Shown here: positions 38,801 through 52,411 of the stretch, in pieces | Layout of the letters: the number at the start of each line of letters is the position of its first letter | Position numbering within the stretch: position 1 is the first letter of the stretch | DNA from: Nomia melanderi | Taxonomy: Eukaryota > Arthropoda > Insecta > Hymenoptera > Halictidae | Assembly (NCBI RefSeq): GCF_051020985.1 | Contig: NC_135001.1 | Span: 17,787,896 to 17,851,895 of the forward strand | DNA: 64,000 nt | Direction of reading: 5' to 3' | The notes under the pieces: generated by a model | What the model saw: the letters and a program-made list of their open reading frames with translations, nothing else | Database searches by the model: none | What the model was told of the DNA's origin: nothing | Position numbers and translations under genes: made by a program

Positions 38801-41800
38801 TGGTTATTGCATGTTAACCTAAACAGCCGGTATCACATTCCCGTTTTTTACTGCTCCGTATCGATTAGTGATCTTGATTAGCTCTGCAAACCAACAGTGT
38901 TCGGTGGCTCACACGAGGGCGCACTATTTAGGTTGCTCGTTTAAAGCGTACTCGTAAAAATAACGATTGCACACGTAGTCCCGGAGTCATTAAAGAACTC
39001 ATGGGTGCAATACGAGATCGCAGCCAAGCGAAACGTCGCGTTCCGTTTCAACGTGACTGCTGGAGGCGTCTTACGAACGTTGTCCACATCACGGCTGGAC
39101 CACTGCCGAGCTAAATGCTTCTTCTACGTAACGTGTAATGTTGAATGCTTCCTTGTCGTGCCTTTGTTTAATTTTTAGTTTCCCTCTCGTATGACATTCA
39201 TCAAAATGGCAGCCGTTTCATAAATATTCAATCGACGCCGGCGTCGACAGGTTTACTGTTTGTACTTCCGTTTAACTCTTCGGAGACAATGTCGGCGCAG
39301 AACACTGTTCTCGATTGCCTTCCCGCCGTCCTTATTTCTCTTATTAAGGTTTAATGTAGCAGACAGAGCATTTGATTCGTGTAAACGAACACTTTTATTA
39401 TACAATTCGTAATGAAACAATGGATTAAAATCAAATCGCACGCACAACGCGTAGGGGAAAGTAGGGTGAAACATGAGAGTAGTTTCTCATAGATAAAGAA
39501 CTCGATCGAGTCTGACTATGAAATTTATTTTCTACTTTAGAGAATTAAAGATGGCTGTGAAAAGTATCAGAAAATTTAAATTATCAACAAATTGCGAGAA
39601 CATTTGTAACTGAGAAAGAAGAACTTGAGAGAAGCGAAATAGCCGGGAATTTGGCATCGCCCCTGTTATTCTATGATTTCCATAAACAGCTATATTGATT
39701 TTGGATTAAAAGCGTGAAACTGAGGATCTTAATTAATGAAACAGCATATTATTAGTTTACAACGAAATAGTGGAATTTATGCAGCCAATAATTACATTAA
39801 TTGGTAGTGCTCTTTTTTATTTTCACCTAAATTCATTAATTAATAATCTACTAATTAAACATTAATTAACTTCAGCGCGTTGGTAGAATGCAGTAGCAAG
39901 AACGGAATAATTGTTGAAACATCTTGAAGGTTGACTTTTGATATCTTTTAATTAATTTTATTGTCACATCCAATTTTCTTTAGGAATGAATCACTGATTA
40001 TTACCATTACAAAAATTGATTTCTACGTTGGGAACTTTATATTTAACCCTTTACTTTGTAATGTCTGTCAGACTTCTGACAAAATTTTAAAGAAAAGTTT
40101 TAAATAAGTGTTTGTTAATTTCTCATTACAACTGTGAAAAAATTAATAAATACTATTAAAAATGTAAAATAATAAAGAAGTTTATTGAACAACCTATTTT
40201 TAATAGTGTATAGAAGTTCAATGTTTATAAGCGGAAAATTTGAAATGGCAAAGAACAAATTATGCAAGTACATAGCATATTGTCAAGAGAATTACTTGCT
40301 TGTAATTGTTTAAAGATATGAATGCCAGTCTAATTTAGATACATTTATATCACTTAGATATAATATTTTATAAATACTATAAGATTTCATAATAGACAGG
40401 CGCTTGTCGCATTCAACACCTTGCTATACCTGGCCGAATAATTAAAAAATCGTATCACTTAAAAAATTTCATTGTATTCCCTTCACCATGACATTGATAG
40501 TAACCGTCAATATTATTGAAAATTAAATGTTTCATTTTTATTCTAAGAAACATATTTTGTTACGTTTCTGCATCACCGATACGTTCAAAGGAAATATATT
40601 AAAGTTCTCATTGCGTACACACACAAACACACATATATATACATTGAATTTTTATGTATATAGATTAGTGCAATTGTCGTTATTAATACTTGCGTATGTT
40701 TTATTATGCGTCCCTACAAATAGTGTGTTACGAAGATAAAATTATATTATGGATCATAAAGAACTTATTTATTATTTTTATAATATGGTCAAAGTCACTA
40801 TGCCATTACAATAACTAATATATCTGTATGAACGGTAGTCTTCCATTAAAACTTTTGAATACCACGCTTCTGTTAATTCTCCTAGTAACTTGTACATTAT
40901 CGGGGCCGTTCTGTATTATGGAACCACGTTCATACGCTGTAATTGAAGTTATGGAATTCTGAATCAACGTGTGCTACTGTTTCCTCGATACGTGTGTTCC
41001 CTGTTATTCCGTTTTATTTTAAACTTTGACTTTGAGTTGTAGATTATCGATTTCCATCAACAATTTCAGATCGAAATGTTTGAAAATTACATGAAATTAA
41101 AAAAATTTAATTTATTCAATCCAATAAATTCATTGTTATCGTCATGCTACATCAGTGACCTAGTTATTGTTGTTATATTATATCATGTTCCCACATGTGC
41201 CGGATTGCTTTCAACTTGTACGTGATCGAGAATTTTTAATTGATATAATTTATTATTGTAATTTGCTACCTTGGGTTCATTTCTGTATTGATCATTGTGT
41301 ATTGTATGAAATGTTCTATATGTATTTATCAATTCAATCATAACACTACGTATATTTTACAGTAATGTGGCAAATTATTAATTAGAAAAGAATAAATTCG
41401 ATGGAAAATATGCTTTTGGTGTTTAATAAGGATATTTCAATTAGTTTGTCCTAAAAAGAAAGCCTAGCACTAAACAAACTTTATGTTAAATGTCAGAAAG
41501 TAATTTACCTCAAAAGTAAATTTGTTTAAGAAATAATTAATTAACTTAGAAACAAATAAATGGCCCTCCGATAAATTGTTGCAAATTAGTAATATACTTG
41601 TGCATTCCAAGAATAATATTGTCAGACTAAATGTCATTGTCAGAGAGTTGATACATCCGTTTCTGAACAGGTTGAAATTATATTTACGGTTCCTCTTGAT
41701 TACTATTCACGTGATTATTTCAGTTTCCGTCACGGTTACAGGAGAAATGCAATCCAAAGTAACGGCTAAGGTTTCTGCCAAGGTTGAAATTTAATTAAAT

Positions 41801-43437
41801 ACAATCGCGTTCTAACATGAAATTGGAGACATCTTCGTCTATAATATAATACCTTTGTATTTTGATACGAAATGTCTAATTATAATATCATGTTATGGTA
41901 ACTTTTTAATATATTAAAAAATTAAACTCCAATTTCAATAAAAAGTAGAAATATAAGAATATAAATATGCATATGAGGATGCAACGCAATTATCGAAATA
42001 ATAAAAGGGACAATAATGATGAAAAGCAATATACAATTTAATACATACCAACGTGAAAGATATTAATAATTAAACTAAAGTAAACAGAATTATAATGATG
42101 TTTCAATGATTTAATTTTTATTCGTTTTATATATTACATATTTTTGGGTTCCATTGGAACCGCACAATTTTAATTGCACAGGATAATATGAAAATCGTTT
42201 GCTTTTATTAAAGTTTGATTTTTAGAATGTTACTGAACAATATATTCTGAATATAACTTAATTTAGATCTGTATTGACAGAATAACAATGAAAATAAACT
42301 CAACTAGAAATCTTCAGCTTTAATTTTGTTAAATTTCACTGAACAACAGACATTTCATTGACTCGTATTATATTTATTTAGAAGTACGTACGCTCCACTT
42401 AAATTATGCACAACCTCTGCTGAAGTTCTTGCAACGTGAAACTTTCGTCATTAGTATCTCGATTTCAAGTTTTGCTAATAAAGTTTCCTGGTAATCAATC
42501 GAAGTTATTTTTGCTATAATTAAGAACCCTACAAACTTGCCTGTATCGCGTTAAAAGATGGAGAACGTTAAAAAAATATTTTCCAATCGTCCGGGGTGGC
42601 ATTGAACGATGAAACTTCTAATACTACAGTTTCAGATTTATTTTTCTTTCAATGTTTATAATTTTCAAATATTTTTCTGAAAGATATATATACAATTTTT
42701 AAGATGTAAATTTTCAGCGCATTTAACTCATATAAGTCATTATCAAGAGCATGTCAATGTTATCACGCTAACATTTCACTTTAGTATATATTTTGAATAT
42801 TATATACATATTTATTCTCAAACAAACCTATATTATCAGTCATTATATTGTTCAATAATATTTAAATGAAATTCGTTAAAAAATCCTTCAAAACCGTGAG
42901 AAAAATATGCAAATTTTTAATCTAAGAAAAAGCGAGAACATCAAACATTCATTTGCGAAGTCGAGATTATAGTGACATACGCGTTGATCTTCTTATCATT
43001 ATTATCAACATTCAGGTTGGTTAATAAAAGTTTAGCACATAAGTAGGCTTATATTTGAACGGTTTAAATTGCGAGGGAAAGATGTTACACTCAGCATTAC
43101 GGCGCGCAGAATCATAAGTAAAAGAATTAACAATAAGAATCGGATAAGGGTTTCGCAATTATGCGAGTGATCAGGCGCATCTTTTGGTCTTTGCCATCTG
43201 CCTACCGGCTAGAAGCCATTGCCAGGTGTAATAATGTAGCCTTATCTCAACTAGCTGTAATCCAAATGGTACTGGAGATTTTGAATTTCATTGGGTAAAA
43301 TGGTGGCAGTAGGGGCGAGAAGGGACGTGCTTACCTCGGCAATGGTCCAGCTTACACAGTCTATATGAGATACTTGGCTATAAAGGATCATTTCGTATGT
43401 TAGGATCTTGTAAAAAGGTGGCTGAATTTCTTGAGTT
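35862..43437. other. No gene supported; scattered repeat ends
   Basis: Mostly AT-rich. GC-richer patches at 36720-37130 and 38750-39300 contain short overlapping frames (36890-37099 and 36918-37130) with no domain. A family C end, TTAACCCTTTACTTTGTAATG, is at 40043, and a family B-like end, ACACTAGATTTAC, at about 36288. A CA/TA microsatellite lies at 40616-40641. No complete gene or element is claimed. Confidence 0.45.
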
Positions 43438-43620
43438 ATTATCCCTTTGAACTCTGTGGGCTCCGATATTGCACCAGTTGTAATATCAAATATTTTAATG
43501 AATCAAAGAAACTACCCTAAACTTGTTCGTTTTTCCACACATCCAAATTTTGTACTGAGAAGGAAAATAAAATATAGAACAAAATTAAGTAAATGAACTT
43601 TCATACATACCGCAAACTTC
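43438..43620 (+). mobile_element. MITE family D, partial copy
   Basis: ATCCCTTTGAACTCTG, then ATATCAAATATTTTAATGAA and TGTACTGAGAAGG align with 28613-28680, with extra sequence between blocks. The right end was not found. Confidence 0.6.
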
Positions 43621-43847
43621 GCCAGTGAATTTCCTATCGTTAATAAATTACAGAATATGAAAACATAAATAAAGCGATTCATTTGTCATATGTATTACTG
43701 TAAGAATCATTATATTTTTTATTTTCATATCTAGATACCTTTTTCGGGGCATTAAATTTTGGAAAGTTTTTTAAGTGGTCCTGTTCTTACAGGAACGGAC
43801 TAATAGTTATAAATCATGAATTACACACGTGAAGTACTATGATTACA

Positions 43848-43951
43848 GACTCTCCCGTTCACTTGTTTTCAAATAACGATCATTTAGGCTAGTTTTTTTT
43901 AGAAGTCTTCATTTGAATTGCAGTTTACTTAAATCTGAAAAACGAACACGT
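43848..43951 (+). repeat. Dispersed repeat I, copy 1
   Basis: Aligns with 44888-44995 in the same orientation (CTCTCCYGTTCACTTG, CAAATAACGATC, AAGTCTTCATTTGAATT). The element type is unknown. Confidence 0.7.
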
Positions 43952-44556
43952 CATAATGGTGTTAGACATATAGTCAAACGAAGATGACGAATATTGTTCG
44001 AAAATAAAAAACGTCTGCGGTGAATTTTATTTTTTTTTTTCAACTGAACGTATATTGAAACCTTTCCCTTCCAATTTTGAAATAGAGAGCACATATCCAG
44101 CAGAATATTCGCGCATAGAGGGTGAATGTCCACAAAAAAACGCATACGCTCAGAACTATCGCGAATAAATTCTCACGTACACAGCGAATAGCTGACGAAG
44201 TATTCTAAATGAAATTCACCCGAAAGAATGAAAGATAAGTGCTAAACGAGTGCGTCCAACGAATCGAGCCAGTAGTTGCAAACAAATGCACGTGATGACC
44301 ATTTCGGAGGGCAGAATCGGATTAGTCGGGCAGAGCCAATAGCTGGGGTCGTTGCATCTATGACGTGCTTAGCGCACTAATGTTTTGTTTATCTGCGCTG
44401 ATTCCACGCAAATCTTTCGAAGAGATAAGACAATATGTTCGGAGGATTCTACGCGAAAAGGAACGGGGAAAGTGATCGTTCTCTTTCAACGCAATGAATT
44501 TTCCCTAACGCGGGACTCGGGTAAAATTTTTCTTACTTTCTTCTTCCTTTCGTTAT

Positions 44557-44772
44557 TTAACTTATTAACTATGGAATCTGGTTTCTTAAATGAAGTGTGT
44601 ACTCATCAAACGCAGGACGTACGCGCCTATTGTATATTTTAATGAGACAATAAAATAAAACAAAGAAGAATTACATGTTTATCTGAAAAAATGAAGAATT
44701 CGTCGTTCGAATTAGTATCATTTCAAGCTTTAAGATAACGTTTATACTTGTTAAACGCATTTAACTGGTTAA
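44557..44772 (+). mobile_element. MITE family A, copy 4
   Basis: TTAA at 44557-44560 and 44769-44772; 216 bp. Shares AACTATGGAATCTGG, TGAAGTGTGTACTCATCAAA and CAAGCTTTAAGATAACG with 20550-20801. The right end, CATTTAACTGG, is an inverted counterpart of the family left end. Confidence 0.78.
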
Positions 44773-44887
44773 TACGTGTTTTATTGTTAATCCTTTGCTG
44801 CACTTTTCTTACTGTTCCTTACGAAACTTCGAGTTTCATAGAAATTTTCTGTAAAATTTTCATTTTTCATTTTCTGACTACGCTTGC

Positions 44888-44995
44888 GGGCTCTCCTGTT
44901 CACTTGCCTTCCAAATAACGATCGCTTAGGCATCGTTAGCATTTTGTAAGTCTTCATTTGAATTTCGATTTACTTAAAACTTCAAAAGCACGCGT
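44888..44995 (+). repeat. Dispersed repeat I, copy 2
   Basis: See the match at 43848-43951; the two copies lie about 1 kb apart with a family A MITE between them. Confidence 0.7.
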
Positions 44996-47710
44996 TAACG
45001 GCAGTCGTGTTACTTTTCAAGGTCATATCACTTTATCATGTAAAATATCTCTTTAAATTTTAGCCCACCTGTTGCTGAATATCCTAAGTATATATCTCAT
45101 CGCCTTTTCATTTTTCACCGTTTTCATCGATTTTAAATATAGACTGATTAAGACCTTAAAAAAATATTAAATGCGAACCATTTCAAATAATTACATTTAA
45201 TGTTTTTTTTTCAAACAGCTACGCCTGCATTCAATATACATATAATATCCACTAATTTATTTGAAACAAGACTACGTACAGAATTTATAGTCTGCTTTGC
45301 AAAATCAGATTTTAGCAATGATATTATAAGTAATGTGATTTTTCAAAAGCGTTAATAGAATGAAAAAATATTGGATCTGATTTTACTGAAAAACATGTGA
45401 AATCGATGCTAAGCAGATTAAAATCCGTAAAATGTAGTCGACGTTATCCTGCAAAATATTAATTTTAAATTCGAAATAAGATTAGTTTTAGTTTATTAAT
45501 GTTTTTTATACATGTACGATTTCAGCTGTGAGGCATTTGATAGACTGAATATAGCAGTTGTATTTTTCCTTATATTTGCGAAGGTTAGTTTTGTTTGGTG
45601 TTGCTACACGATAAATATGGATGCATTGCCAATATTTAGAGAAACTCAAATATCCTATTTTTATATAGTATATTTTAAATAAATAATCAGTTCTGAAAAT
45701 ATATTTTCTTAAATGCTATGGTAATTAGCGAAGTTACATAGCTAGTTGTCTTTTTATAAAAACGAGATTTCCCGTTACCAGTATGTAACGTGTTAATTTA
45801 ATAAAAAGATCTAAATAGAAAGAAACGTTCTGCATGAACAACTTTAAAAAACAACATTGTAGGTTCAAGAGTAAATTAATGATTTCGTTACATGTTTGTA
45901 AAGTGTCTACAGATAATTTCAAGGAAACTTATACATTACAAAATTTTGTTTAATATTCTGTTTAAAAATGAATGAAAGTTTCATAAGTTTTAAATTTGAA
46001 TAATTTTCTTTTAACCGTAATTAGTTTTTAATTTCAATAGTATTAATATATTTACCTTTAATCGAAAATCTTTATGTGATTTTACATGATTTAATACATT
46101 GATACCGAATTTCTTGCACTTTCATCGTATTTCTAAAATCGATAATCGAATATACATGAATTATATAGTTATACGAAGGTAGGACAACCTGGATTATCTT
46201 TCTGAGAACGTGACCCACCGTTCCTACCCCCGATATAGACAGTTTGTGTTTCAAGTTCATTGTGCTTCTCAGAAGAAACCTTTAAATTACACCCTTCAGC
46301 TTTGCCATATGATAGCCAATATAACAGACAATCTTTTCTGTGTGATGATGTTTCCCTTCTGTGGTCTGAAAGATTTAAAATGTTACATGTTTATCTTACA
46401 TTCTGCGTAAAATATATTATTTCTAATGTTTCTAATATTTTTAGTTGGAATCTGATTAAGAACTGTACATTATATAGTATATCGAATGCAGGTTTTGGCA
46501 AAGTTGCGCAAATCTTTATTTAAATAACAGATACAAGATAGAATAATAATAAATAACAAATAATAAATACTGAAAGATGTGCTGCATTTTTTATTTGGAA
46601 GAAAGTTATTCAGATAATACCAAACATATTTTATTCCTTATTTTTCACATTAAAATGAAAGATTATTTATTATGTATATTTCAATGAAAGTCAACCAGTT
46701 AACAGTTAACTCAAATACAAATTCTAAATAACTACAAGTTACGTTTAACAATGAATTGTTTTAAGTTTGTTTCGTAAATTCGGAATATGTCATCTTTCGT
46801 TTCTTTTAGAATCAACTTTCGGTCTCCCGTAGATTTTCTTCATCCGACTTGACGAACATTTCAATTTCGTAAGTCGCAAACTTGAGCGTATAACAAAAAT
46901 AATGTTAAACCAAAGGAAAAAAATACAAGGATACAGGCCGAAAAAAGAGGAACTTGCTGATTGGTGTACAAAAGGCTAGGTTATTTGCTTTCAAAGTGGT
47001 TCATGTTGCAGCGAACAAAAAGTGAACGCCCATGCTGTTCCAGGTGATTGGTTGCAGGTCAATTTAAAAACATCCCTCTTGTCAATAATTCATCGATGGA
47101 GGCACAAGTGGTGCAATAGGAACTGTTCTCATACAGTCTGCTGCGAGCCGCGATCGAGCAATCAGTGAAACGAAGATGATACATGCAAGCAAGAATGCTC
47201 ATCCGTTTCCATTTCTGCAATAATGCGTTATAAGCCAACTAACGAGGTTATAGAACAACGTGATCATTAACGAATAATACACAGCCCCTTCTCTGGTAGA
47301 TCCTATTTCCCGTTTCCACCGTTCTGTTTTCAATAAATAATGCACTTCGAGATTTCGAACTGCAATTCGCCAATTTTATTTGTTAATTGCTTGACGGACT
47401 CTGAACATACGTGTGAACGTATTCGTTTCTATAAAAACATTTATGAAAGAATGACTTTTCATAAATTAAATAAATTTGTTATAATTATATCTCATTAATA
47501 TTTCCGCTTTATAATAATGCAGTAGATATTTAGATTATTGTGAAGTGATTATCAGTTTTCACTGACCGTGCTTCGACGAACAAGAATTCACTAAAACCAA
47601 GTTTGATCAGAATCAACTGTGCTTTTCGGTTACTTTTTCTTATGAAAAAATTTAAGTATCTTCATGCATACATTTTACTGTAAATGTATTTTCTACAGCT
47701 TCTGTAGATT
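44996..47710. other. No gene recognised
   Basis: AT-rich non-coding sequence. Frames at 46210-46410 and 46260-46523 overlap one another in different registers and have no domain signature. Confidence 0.5.
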
Positions 47711-47833
47711 AACCAGTTAACTGAGTTCAATGAGTGTACGTATGATATTAAAACGCAAAATGGTACTCATTTTTTCAACGATTAATTATTTATATTTTCG
47801 GATGAACGTGTAATTCTTCTTCCTTTTGCTGTA
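47711..47833 (-). mobile_element. MITE family A, truncated copy 5
   Basis: Starts TTAACCAGTTAACTGAG (inverted counterpart of the right end at 44761-44772) and follows the family through TTTTTCAACGATTAA and GGATGAACGTGTAATTCTT. The remainder is lost. Confidence 0.62.
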
Positions 47834-50732
47834 ACAATTCTAATTGTTCACACATAATTTTGAAAGAATAGCGATGGTTTCAAAATTTTCTGAAAACTCT
47901 ATACCATGAAATAAATATTACTGGTATATTATAGTTTCTAAATATTATGGAACTAATATAAATGAAGTTTTCATGACAAATATTCTAAATGGTCAAAGTT
48001 ATTGCGCCACTGTGTATATACTAAATCCAGCTGTACTTTTTGGGTCACTTTTGATCCAATAATATTTCAATATTTTTTAGCACCGTTATATTCCTTTCGT
48101 CATTTTCAATTTAGCTTATTCTCATTTCCTAAAGAACACTTAAACTTGAGAAAAAATATAATAAAATCGATACTACCTTGTTACTGTTTTTACAATAATA
48201 TTTTAAATTTGTTGAAATGTATATTAATGTTTACTAGAATTACTTCATTAAAAAAAACGTTTTACATTATAGGATATTGCGCATATTATTTCTATTCTTT
48301 GTGCATAATAATTATCCTCCTTAGATAAGCATTTATAACTAATTAAATTTTAATGCAAAAGAGATTTTATTTTCCTTCGAAGTAATGGATATAAATATAT
48401 TTTTAAGTTTAATTACAAAATATCTTGTTTGTCGTGCGGAGTGATTGTTTTTTTCTTCAAGTAATTACCCTGAATAATCGAGTTTTGTCTTAAAAAATAG
48501 GTTTTTTGTCGGAAAAAGCTTGACATAACATTTTTTTAAAATTTTGACCACGAAATACCGCTCTGTGGATCACTGTGGAACTGCAGTCACCCGAAATGCA
48601 CTCTAAACAGTCAACTGAAACTCTTCCGCTTTGGTCGCAACATGCGCTACCGCTTAAAAGTTTGGGACGCGTTTAAATAGTTACGATATGTGAAAGAGAA
48701 TAAAACCGCAAGAAATAATATAATTCTCTATTTCATGTTTTCACTGCGCTTAATAAGATTTCCCTCTGATTTTCTCTTTGTTCTATATTTTAATCAGCCG
48801 TAACGTTTCGCTGATCTTTTTGTTAAATTCTTACACTTTAATTTCACGAATTCTGAACTTGTAGCCTTTGAAACGGGTTTATTGCACTGTTAGTTCCATT
48901 ATGTTTCGTCTTTTCATCGGGTAATTACATTTTCATAGCAAAATCTCAATTAAGGAAACCAGAACTTATTCCAGTGAAAGGGACGTAAAATAATCTGAAG
49001 TAATAACTTTGAATTAAAGCAGATTAAACTGTAATCTTATGATTCTTCAATGGCTGCGTGCGATTAGCTTGAAATGTATTAAAATTGAAATATTCATTCG
49101 TATATCTTTGATTGAAATATCTTCATTTCCTTTTCATTAAATGAAATATGATGATTCTAAGCTGTTTAGTAGTAGTTTATGTACGCCATTCGTAATTATT
49201 ATTCAAGTATGTCTTTCATTTACCATAGTACATTACAACGATATTCATTTCCACGTCTTAAAGGTAGTATTCATTTTCTCGTAGAGCACATTAGGTAATT
49301 ATTCTTTCTCCTTCATCAATGTGAATACACTTCGGAGTTTTTTCATCGTATTGGCAGCGTTAGATTGTTCATTACAGGGCTTACGAAAATATTACGGTCA
49401 TATTATCTATAGATTTATGAGCATCAAAAGGAAGCAACATTTTTGACGTTTTACAGTTACGAATAATAGCAACTAACGATATGGTCCTCGCATATACCAA
49501 GTTTTGGCTATTAAAACTCGAAATGCAAATTACCAACGTTTGTTTTTCAGTTTCTCTCAGCTTATCTATTTAATAACAAAATTCAGAGAAGAAATGAAAC
49601 TGCGCTGTAATAAAACTGCATCGCATACTGAATGTATTTCAGAATATTCCCGAATGAAAATTACTTCGCATGATTGTAAATTGCGTTACGTTTCTAAACA
49701 TACATAAAATCCGCGGATACGACGTTCCTCTCGAATGTTTCGTACGCTATATCCTAATGGATCTGGAGGGGTCATAAAATTTATTTGCATAGTTTAGATT
49801 TATTCACAAATTATATGTGGTACGTGTAGTAACGTTATGACACGAACATCTCCCCGGCAAGTAAACAGTGTTTGCGTTGCGTATTTACGTTCTTAGAGTT
49901 TACCCAACACGTATAACAGAGTTACTTAAACTACTTCAGTAAAACACAAGTAATATTATGAGCTGCACAACAGGTATGACTGATTGAATTACATATTCGT
50001 CCAGCGTGATGTATATTCATAACGGTAATAATAATAATAACCACGCTAATAATTATAAGCAAACAAGTGGCAAATAATAGACAAATGCGCATGGCTAGCT
50101 CAGGTAATAGGAACTATATGGAAACAAGACAAAGTTAAAATGAGTTCACATTTTCAGAAATCGTAATTTTGTGTAACATATTTTTTAAATGTTCAATTGT
50201 TCGAACTAAGAATGTATTTTCGACTTCCACGTATAAAGACATTTCAAAATATGCAAATAACTTATTAACTACTTACTATCAATAAGAGAGTTTCTGGGTC
50301 AGTATAATCACCGCTTAGTTAATAGAAACTAAATTAAATTCAAGTGAAAAGCGTAAGTGTATAAAATGAAGTTCTTGCAGCAGGATAAAGAAGAGAAACG
50401 ATTACATGAAATAAAAGGTGAAAAAGTAAAATGAGCACATGCAAAAATATACAGAGTTTCATGTACAAGAATGAATTTCTTACTTTCGCGAATTGCACTT
50501 TCATCGTGATATTATTAAAACGTGATTCACCAGTTGAACGAAATTTTTACATAATTATACACTGGTAAAGAATACTTTGAAGGATCCATTCTTTTGCAAG
50601 TAAGTCTCATTAAGCATACCAATCACCAACAAAACGCGTCTAATCTTTTTACTAGTTTAATATTTTCACTTGAAATTGATATACTATTGGCAAACATAAC
50701 TGAAACAACACTATTTCCTCAGAAAAAAAGAA
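47834..50732. other. No gene recognised
   Basis: AT-rich non-coding sequence. The 108-codon frame at 48002-48328 is rich in Phe, Tyr and Ile, as expected of AT-rich noise. Confidence 0.5.
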
Positions 50733-50957
50733 AATACCAAATAAAAGATGACCCTAAAACCTAACACGAACAGTTCACTCATGCCTTAATATTTTGAAAT
50801 TTCTAAAAAACAATCAAATAGCACACTTAATTTAATCAGCTACCCACAATTAAGAAGTTCATAATACAATCATATACATAGATAATCATCTGTATAATCT
50901 ACAGTAGTCTGCCAATGCCCCAATGAGGTTGACGCAACTTAAAATACACAGAAAAGA
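50733..50957 (+). repeat. Dispersed repeat H, copy 2
   Basis: Colinear with 9122-9372; blocks include ATACCAAA, CACGAACAG, CACACTTAATTTAATCAGC and TATACATAGATAATC. Confidence 0.65.
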
Positions 50958-51857
50958 AATTTTAAAACTACTTCGAACAAAATTTCTACATTGTCTGATT
51001 GATAAATTTTCCAATCCTTATCCCTCTTTTTATTTCTGTTATCACCACTGAAAACTAGATACACACAAAATGTCAGCACCTTTACTATTAACATTACACG
51101 CGAGCCATTTTTCTCATTTCAACTTACATCAATTACGATCATTCATTTATTACTATATATTTACGTGATCCTCAATTACAAATATAAATCGCAGTTCCAT
51201 TATAAAAATAAATTCCAAAGTTCCCGTTAAAAGTGGGAAATACATCGTACCACCCGGGGAGCGTAATTTCACCTGAACTTTAAAAGGAAGGTTGCTCCTG
51301 CGTTCATCGCTGAGCGTTAAGATATAAGCAACATTGAGCTCAAGACAGTATAAATCCACGGTTCGTTACGCTTACGTTTATAATGCTATTGGTTAGCCGT
51401 AGCAGGCCGGTATTCGTCCGTAATGCATTTCGCTTCCACAATCTCGGCCAGGCGGAATAGCGTGCAACCTAATGTGGTACCTATAAACTAGCCGAGCAGG
51501 CCTATAGTCGACGAGGCTGCTAAGGCGTCCGCGTTATAATATATTAGGAGTCCTCCCGGCATCGCTGAAGGGAACGGTCGGAGGTAGAAAGAGGCGGTTT
51601 CGTCGCCCAAAGGGGGCCGCGGTGTGCCACACGTCGTTACAGATAACATCTCATTGTCACAGAACGGCGCGTGAATATATCACATGCTGGCACCATCGGG
51701 TGTATCCACGCTGGACGATTCTACGTGTCGCCGCTGCTAACTACGACTTTGAGCTCTTGCGAACGGGAACCGATAGACGACCGGCGCTGAAACCCTGGTG
51801 AATCGCTGTTATTGTTGCACTAATTGCAGAAACCGACAGATTGCACACTCTTGCGTA
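50958..51857. other. No gene supported; GC-rich patch
   Basis: From about 51360 to 51800 the sequence is the most GC- and CpG-rich of the non-viral part (for example AGGCGGTTTCGTCGCCC). No frame with domain features; possibly a promoter or an exon fragment. Confidence 0.4.
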
Positions 51858-52411
51858 TACAGGGTGTTCCGTCCTTATAAATGTAACTATCTCCGGTGAT
51901 ATTCGTTATTTTAAGAATCTTTCAGATGGAATTCTTTCTGTCTTGGGAAAGTGGCACACTTGCAAGGGGACCTTTTCAACCACGCCGATTCTGATGAAAA
52001 TCTCAAGAGGATGGCACGTATTCTTTCTTATCGGTGAACACCCACTTTGAAGGGCAACGTCTCTGAAAGTTGAGGGTTGGAGGTATATTTTGTACAATAC
52101 CTCTGAAACTAGTGGGTGTAAAAGAGATTTTCTTTTCAAATTGTTCGCATCGAAATGAACAACTTGGATCTCTTGTTTGCGCCCCCTAGTTTCGGAGATA
52201 TTGTGAAAAATACGTTTTTAACCCTGAACTTTGAAAGGTGTTTTCACTTGTTCGAAGTGGATGTTGGTCGATAAGAAAAAATACGTGTCAAATATTTTCT
52301 TGAGAACTGTCTCACATAAGTTTCGTTAAAATCGGCGTGTTCTGGTTGAAAAGGTTCCCTTGTCAGTTCATTTCCAGGTGGGTGTGGCTGTTAGTTATAA
52401 GAACTGTGGAC
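51858..52411. mobile_element. Fold-back (long imperfect palindrome) element
   Basis: The two halves are inverted copies about a centre near 52155. AGGGGACCTTTTCAACCACG near 51966 pairs with GGTTGAAAAGGTTCCCTTG near 52344. CACGTATTCTTTCTTATCGG pairs with the sequence around 52270, and ACTAGTGGGTGTAAAAGAGA with the inverted CTCTTGTTTGCGCCCCCTAG block. The centre is TTGTTC (52141-52146) and GAACAA (52157-52162). The outer end CAGGGTGTTCC is typical of insect repeats. No coding frame. Confidence 0.75.
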
